A stretch of DNA of 64,000 bases from Hexactinellida sp. DTS-2022. Lineage: Eukaryota > Porifera > Hexactinellida. Made by a program: the position numbers and the translations under genes. Below are positions 59,432 through 64,000 of the stretch, piece after piece (positions within the stretch are counted from its first letter, which is position 1; each line of letters starts with the position of its first letter). The stretch covers positions 2,666,001-2,730,000 of the forward strand of contig JAPNXP010000008.1 in assembly GCA_028753945.1 (NCBI GenBank), given 5' to 3'. The notes under the pieces are model-generated. The model had not been told where the DNA came from, ran no database searches, and saw only the letters and a list, made by a program, of their open reading frames with translations.

Positions 59432-59602
59432 GTCAAAGTCCTACGCTCTTGACTACCGTGGGATTTTGACCCGCACCATGGATTCGCTATTAGAATATTA
59501 TACTATGGGTCAAAATCCAACGATCTTTTATACAGTGGGATTTTGACCCGCACCATGGATACGCTATTATGATTTTACATTGCGGGTCAAAATCCCACGC
59601 AA
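59432..59602. repeat. Inverted/tandem array around GGGTCAAAATCCCACG
   Basis: GGGTCAAA(A/G)TCC(C/T)AC and its inverse GTGGGATTTTGACCC alternate five times. CGCACCATGGAT(A/T)CGCTATTA follows two of them. The array forms two hairpins in a row and may be the remains of a small MITE duplicated in tandem. Confidence 0.7.
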
Positions 59603-59636
59603 CAGTGCTTTGGTTACCGATTATTATAATTATTAT

Positions 59637-60895
59637 TAGTCCGTAGATCCTCCACAATGGAGTTATATTAACTAAGAACTGAAATTTTCAGGACAAGTGT
59701 TGCATGGGTTACAGATGTGCACCTGGGGCTACGATTCTTGATAAACACGTTTTGTACACATTTTTGACACCTTTCTAAATTTATCTGGTCCAAACTCAAA
59801 GAATGTTTTACTAAACCCCCAATTTTTATTTCACAATTGGATTCATCATAGAATTCTGCGTCTGATGGGAGGAGAAAGTTTTTAATAATCGGCTTAATTT
59901 CTGCCATAAATGTGGGTTGAAATTTCTTTGTTTACTAACACTTCAGTTCAATTGAAAGTGCTAAATCGAATTATATTGTTTCAACTCGTGATTTTTATAT
60001 TGATTCAACTTTGAGATCGAGTAGGCTTTTATATTCATTCTAATTGAAAACTAATATTTTACATTCCATGACAACGACAGATTATGTGATTATATTTACT
60101 TCTACGAGAATATTCTTGCACAATGGATACACTGACATATTTAATTCTTATTAATTATATGTGTTTAACTTATAAAGATGGTTCCAATTAGATTATTGGG
60201 GTAATCGAGTGCGCTGAATTCAAATATTATAGTGAAATTCAATTTAGATTAATAATTATTGCAAATAGGTAATTAACTTGATATATTTTGCAGTAGATAT
60301 TAATGGTGTTAAAATATTAATTAATTAATTAAATATTACACTAATTAGCTAAATTTCATTAATCTCAGAAAACTTTCAATTTATCAATTGATTTTTATGC
60401 CACGTACACGGGGTGTACACCTCTACAAATGGGTCCTGACACCTTGAGGTGATGATGACATGGTTAAAAAAATGTGTTTCTACAATTTTGTGAATTGAAT
60501 AATTCGAATGGGTTGGTTGGTGTTGGGTGATCACTCAACACGCACATAAAAAATGTAGACTCATCACCTATTATATTCTACTGAAACTTGAATATCTCTT
60601 AAATGAAGTGAGTTAAATGGAAACTTCCACCTTCTAAGGGTCGTTAATTTAACACCTTCATAGTGATGATGACATGGCGAAAAAAATCCCAAATTGCAGC
60701 TGTGTCGACAGCATGTTCCTTTGGAGGCACTATCAAATAACCAACCATCAAAATATAGTGCCACCAAGGAACATGATATCGGTACAGCTGCAATTTGGAT
60801 TTTTTGAGTTATCGACCAGACAAATTTTCAAAGGTGTTAAAAATGTGTCCAAAACGTGTTAATCAAAAATCGTAACCCCATGTGCAAATTAGACG
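59637..60895 (+). repeat. Family X copy, most complete, without inserts
   Basis: The landmarks appear in order: GGGTTACAGATGTGCACCTG, GATTCATCATAGAATTCTGC, GAAATTTCTTTGTTTACTAA, AATATTCTTGCACAATGGAT, GACACCTTGAGGTGATGATG, GGTTGGTTGGTGTTGGGTGA, the hairpin 60680-60805, and an inverted end (GTTAATCAAAAATCGTAACC). It serves as the empty-site reference for the inserts at 26283, 27805 and 29999. The element is about 1.2 kb with inverted ends and no coding sequence. Confidence 0.75.
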
Positions 60896-60954
60896 GTCAC
60901 ATCGCACCTACATACCAAGTTTCAACTAATACACTATAAAGCTCTGGAGAGGGC

Positions 60955-61400
60955 CAGATTGAACCATGAGTCGATGGGTCATGGGTCACGGCTCTGTGAC
61001 CCTTGACCCATTTGGAATTTCGATGTTCGTCCAGTTATAGTACGAATCAAATTAACCCAGAAACATTACAGGATATTTCTTTGGTATTAGAAGCGTACCA
61101 AAATTAATTGATTGGCAAGCATCATACATATATTGTAAGTCGCATTGTGTTACATTATGTTTAGATATTTAAAAATAGATGTTTAAAAAGATCAATGGGT
61201 AACACGATGGATCAAAGCGTACTTAATGGGTCAATGGGTCACTCGATGGGTCATGGATCAATTGGTCAATGGGTCACAAATGCGATGGATCAAATGGGTC
61301 ATGGGTCACAAATTCGTTTTGGCCAAATGGGTCATGGGTCACAAATTCGTTTTGGCCAAATGGGTCATGGGTCACCAATGTTGACCCATGGTCCACTCTG
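60955..61400. mobile_element. hAT MITE with GGGTCATGGGTCA arrays
   Basis: Ends CAGATTGAACCATGAGTC and, inverted, CAGAGTGGACCATGGGTC, bordered by GAGAGGGC and GCGAGGGC (7 of 8). Inside are many ATGGGTCA words. A 33-bp unit (CAAATGGGTCATGGGTCACA plus 13 bp) is repeated in tandem near 61290-61375. Open frames through it are repeat artefacts. Confidence 0.85.
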
Positions 61401-61453
61401 GCGAGGGCACCGTCTACGAACAAAAATATAGAAAAAGGCAGTGATTTCAATAC

Positions 61454-61690
61454 TGGGCCACTATACTAAAGTATAGTCGGCAGGGTTGGGGCCGATTACT
61501 TTCAGATGATTATGATTACGATTACGATCTGTATTTTTTAAACGATTATGATTGTGATTACGATTTATAATTTTTATGCGATTATGATTACGATTACGAT
61601 TACTATCAACTTGTATATTATTACGATTATGAAAACTACCCAAAATGTATACTAAATGCGGTCTGGCTAAGTCTGATAAATTCGAATCTA
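61454..61690. repeat. Palindromic tag and GATTAC array
   Basis: 61454-61487 holds a copy of the ACTATACTATAGTATAGT tag with one change. 61490-61610 begins like a hAT end (CAGGGTTGGGGCCGATTAC) and continues as an irregular ATTATGATTACGATTACG array. No right end was found. Confidence 0.55.
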
Positions 61691-62037
61691 AAAGTACTAA
61701 CAATAAGGAAAAGTATCAATTTCATTAAACTAACTGATACTGTATAAATTATAATGGAATTCAAATGAATGCGACTGTTATTGAATAAAAGCACTTTCGC
61801 AGGTCCAATCCTACGAATTGCTATGTAAATTCCAATATTTTACAAACTTGTTTACCTATATTGTCAATAACAACAATAAATATTTGTATTAGAAATTTGT
61901 GAGAGTCAAATTCGTATTCAGCATACTTGTTTACCTAGTATTCACATTTAGAAGTGAACAAATAACTGGATTTGACCTGGGAAATAATTAATTTTTGACA
62001 ACTCATAATATTTAGTTAAACATTTTCTATAAGTATG
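61691..62037. other. Intergenic, nothing recognised
   Basis: AT-rich sequence with no gene or repeat end seen. Confidence 0.3.
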
Positions 62038-62150
62038 ACTCAATCTCGCCTAGACGAAAATGAGATCAATTTGGACTAGGCGAAATTGAGACTCAATTTG
62101 GACTAGGCGAAATTGAGACTCAATTTGGACTGAAACTCATTGTCGCCTGC
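62038..62150. repeat. Tandem array like a MULE TIR
   Basis: Three to four units with GACTAGGCGAAATTGAGACT and TCAATTTG. The unit size (about 30 bp) and the GGCGAAAT core resemble the subrepeat TIRs of MULE 2. No inverted partner lies in the window, so it may be one end of an element whose other end is lost. Confidence 0.5.
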
Positions 62151-62154
62151 GACA

Positions 62155-62626
62155 TATATATATATATTTGTTTGTATGTTCCGAGTTGATTGAAGAAACT
62201 GGACGATTTCCAAATGTGATATTTGGCATATGTGGATAGCATTTGGCACCCGCCAAGAAGTCGAGGTTTTCACTCAGAATTTCTCACACCTCAACAAGTT
62301 ATGACGTAAATGGCACATTTCGTGAACCTGAAAATTCATTTAATGACATAATTCGCGCCCACTGAGAGAAAAAAATCTGAAAATTTAATAGACATGTACA
62401 TTAATGGTGCGGACACGTTGGTCACACCAGATTGCCAATATGCTTACTCATTATCGCATGATGACGTATCACTAAAATTTCACATTGATAAATTTGACTA
62501 TTTAGGCCTATTTACGCTTTATAATCAATGTTAGAAGTTATAAACCACACATCAACCGCGAAGCGGTTGGTGTGTGGTTGTGTACTGTACTACCGCGAAG
62601 CGACCTAGCAAGCGAAGCGAGCTAGT
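62155..62626 (+). mobile_element. Helitron-like element (family A), forward
   Basis: Ends CTAG at about 62623-62626 before a T, preceded by hairpins CAACCGCGAAGCGGTTG, CCGCGAAGCGACC and CTAGCaagcgaagcGAGCTAG. The body matches 42903-43444 in reverse. The 5' terminus near 62155 lies in a TA-rich run and cannot be fixed. Confidence 0.6.
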
Positions 62627-63115
62627 ATTAAATAAATTACAAAATTAATCATCATCACAACTATTTAGACTAATTGTAGAAATGATCATCCGATAGTTTG
62701 GTCATTTGGAGGCTCTAATTTCGCAATAGGCCCTGAATAATACTAATTAGACTAATTAGTAAAGAATATACATTCAATGAAATCCTATTAAATTTAGTGT
62801 TTAAAAGGTGTTTAAAGCCAAATGTATAAGAATTGTGAAGGTGTGAAAATAAAATGAAAACTTAACTGGATTGATTCCATGATTAATATGAATCAATAAG
62901 AAAAAGTCGGTTTAATATTGAAGAACCAAGTTACATTATAATATTTGCGATAAATTGTTTTCAAATTATAAAAAAATAGGAAATTACTAGTTGGATCTAA
63001 AATATTGAGTTAAATTAATATTATTTATATGCTGTTTTGATAAATAATATCAGAATTCAACCCCATTGGAATAAACTAATGATGAATTATTATCAAGTAT
63101 AAATGATAATTTAAC
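62627..63115. other. 3' flank of REV3, nothing else recognised
   Basis: AT-rich sequence between the Helitron-like element and the REV3 stop codon. It should hold the 3' untranslated region. No repeat end was seen. Confidence 0.35.
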
Positions 63116-64000
63116 TCAAAATGACAAATCGAAATAATGAGAAACATATAAATCACTCAAACGTTTAGCATAACTAAGTTCCTGAGTTAATTTGAACCGT
63201 TTATAAAGAACTGGGCAATCTGTAGAAATGCAATCTTTCGCCCATGAATCCCCTTGACATGATCTACACAAGGAAATAACTGAATCCACACTCTGATTAG
63301 CAATTTGGAATCGCTTTCCTACTAAAGTATATTTTCTTTCTGGATCAGTTGCACACTGATGACATAATCCCGTATCTCCTGCTTCATCACATATAGAACA
63401 AAATTGTATATCAATAAAATTAGATAGCCCTCTCTTTACGATAGGATTTAATACGTCATAATGACTAGGTCGAAATTGTCGGGGGAGAGCGCATATCCAA
63501 GAACGCACATTTGCACCAGCCCGATCAAAGGCACGTTCTAACGACGGGATAATATGTGTATACAGATAGTAGTGAGCATGAACGTGAAGGGAAGAATCAG
63601 CTAATACTTGTTCTGGAGTTCTAATCAGGTCAATAAGAAGGCAATCAGGATTAGAGTATACGCAGACAAAGGGTACACGAGAACCTATCCTGGGTTCTGA
63701 ACGCGGGTCCTTACACATTTCGTTCTTCGCAATATGTAGTGATGGGGTCGTAATACCAGGTTTATAACCAAATATGCCCCTAAATTCACGAGCAAAAGTA
63801 AAATCTTGAATGGAAACATTTTCAGTTAAGAGTTTCGTGCATTGCTCTAATACATATTTACGTACTTGGTCCACTTCATTTGTACGAAAAAAAAGCTTCA
63901 GAGAATGCTCTAAAATCTTTGACACAATGGGACAAGTATCTCGCCTTACAGTTTCAATACCTTTTGCATCAAATTCAGGTTCATTTTGATCAGTTGTTTC
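63116..64000 (-). CDS. REV3L: DNA polymerase zeta catalytic subunit, C-terminal part
   Basis: The last 294 codons of REV3, ending TGA at 63116. The reading frame is open to the window edge, so the gene continues to the right. REV3 is the B-family polymerase that extends past DNA damage in translesion synthesis, in the nucleus, with REV7 and POLD2/POLD3. Visible at the start is the conserved DAKGIETVRRDTCP polymerase motif, then the thumb region. The two C-terminal cysteine clusters follow: CysA (C201, C204, C213, C216 of this part) and CysB (C245, C248, C257, C262). CysB binds the 4Fe-4S cluster that contacts the accessory subunits. All eight cysteines are present. No intron interrupts these 885 bases, although the gene has many exons in vertebrates. 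The upstream exonuclease and palm parts lie outside the window. Confidence 0.95.
   Translation of the reverse strand, partial: ETTDQNEPEFDAKGIETVRRDTCPIVSKILEHSLKLFFRTNEVDQVRKYVLEQCTKLLTENVSIQDFTFAREFRGIFGYKPGITTPSLHIAKNEMCKDPRSEPRIGSRVPFVCVYSNPDCLLIDLIRTPEQVLADSSLHVHAHYYLYTHIIPSLERAFDRAGANVRSWICALPRQFRPSHYDVLNPIVKRGLSNFIDIQFCSICDEAGDTGLCHQCATDPERKYTLVGKRFQIANQSVDSVISLCRSCQGDSWAKDCISTDCPVLYKRFKLTQELSYAKRLSDLYVSHYFDLSF

Noticed and set aside
61195-61469. Open frames with M-G-H-G-S-Q-I repeats
   Set aside because: They translate the ATGGGTCA tandem units of a MITE.

Overview
The window looks like AT-rich nuclear DNA of an animal. Two conserved single-copy housekeeping genes are visible, both on the minus strand. 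One is an intact, intronless p97/VCP (Cdc48) ATPase at 46957-49386. The other is the C-terminal end of REV3, the catalytic subunit of DNA polymerase zeta, at 63116-64000, running off the right edge. The D1 Walker B stretch of the VCP reads [11 protein letters not shown], the form I associate with animals rather than fungi or plants. The genetic code appears standard. I cannot name the species.

Nearly everything else is transposable-element sequence, much of it nested and datable by order of insertion. From left to right: a P-element/THAP9-like transposase remnant split by a MULE (0.6-3.5 kb); a decayed hAT (DUF4371-type) transposase (5.0-7.2 kb); a 6.6-kb Merlin-type (IS1016/ISXO2-like) element with 248-bp inverted repeats, an 8-bp target duplication and two near-identical transposase copies in opposite orientation (7.4-14.0 kb); small hAT and pogo MITEs (16-18 kb); a decayed MULE transposase with a FAR1-like N-terminus, broken by at least six nested MITEs (19.0-23.2 kb); a possible terminal exon of an unknown membrane protein (23.8-24.2 kb); a Helitron-like element filled by a hAT element that itself contains a MULE and many MITEs (24.6-32.0 kb); an OTU protease relic (36.3-36.8 kb); a second P/THAP transposase relic (38.5-41.3 kb); large fold-back elements (43.9-46.1 kb); VCP; a small Helitron-like element (50.8-51.3 kb); two long-TIR elements, one holding a third subrepeat-TIR MULE and one holding a TGTT...AACA element (52.0-56.7 kb); a relic of a multicopy animal protein family (56.8-58.8 kb); tandem arrays and MITEs (59.4-62.6 kb); and REV3.

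Several insertions can be proved within the window, because a paralogous repeat copy elsewhere shows the empty site. This applies to the MULEs at 27.8 and 52.3 kb, the fold-back elements at 22.1 and 26.3 kb, and MITEs at 30.0 and 35.1 kb. The most unusual signals are the Merlin element with paired transposases, three MULEs whose inverted repeats are built from unrelated short tandem subrepeats, and three elements with TGTT...AACA ends and 4-bp target duplications. No rRNA, tRNA or CRISPR array was seen. All calls come from reading the sequence and from knowledge of the families; no database search was run.
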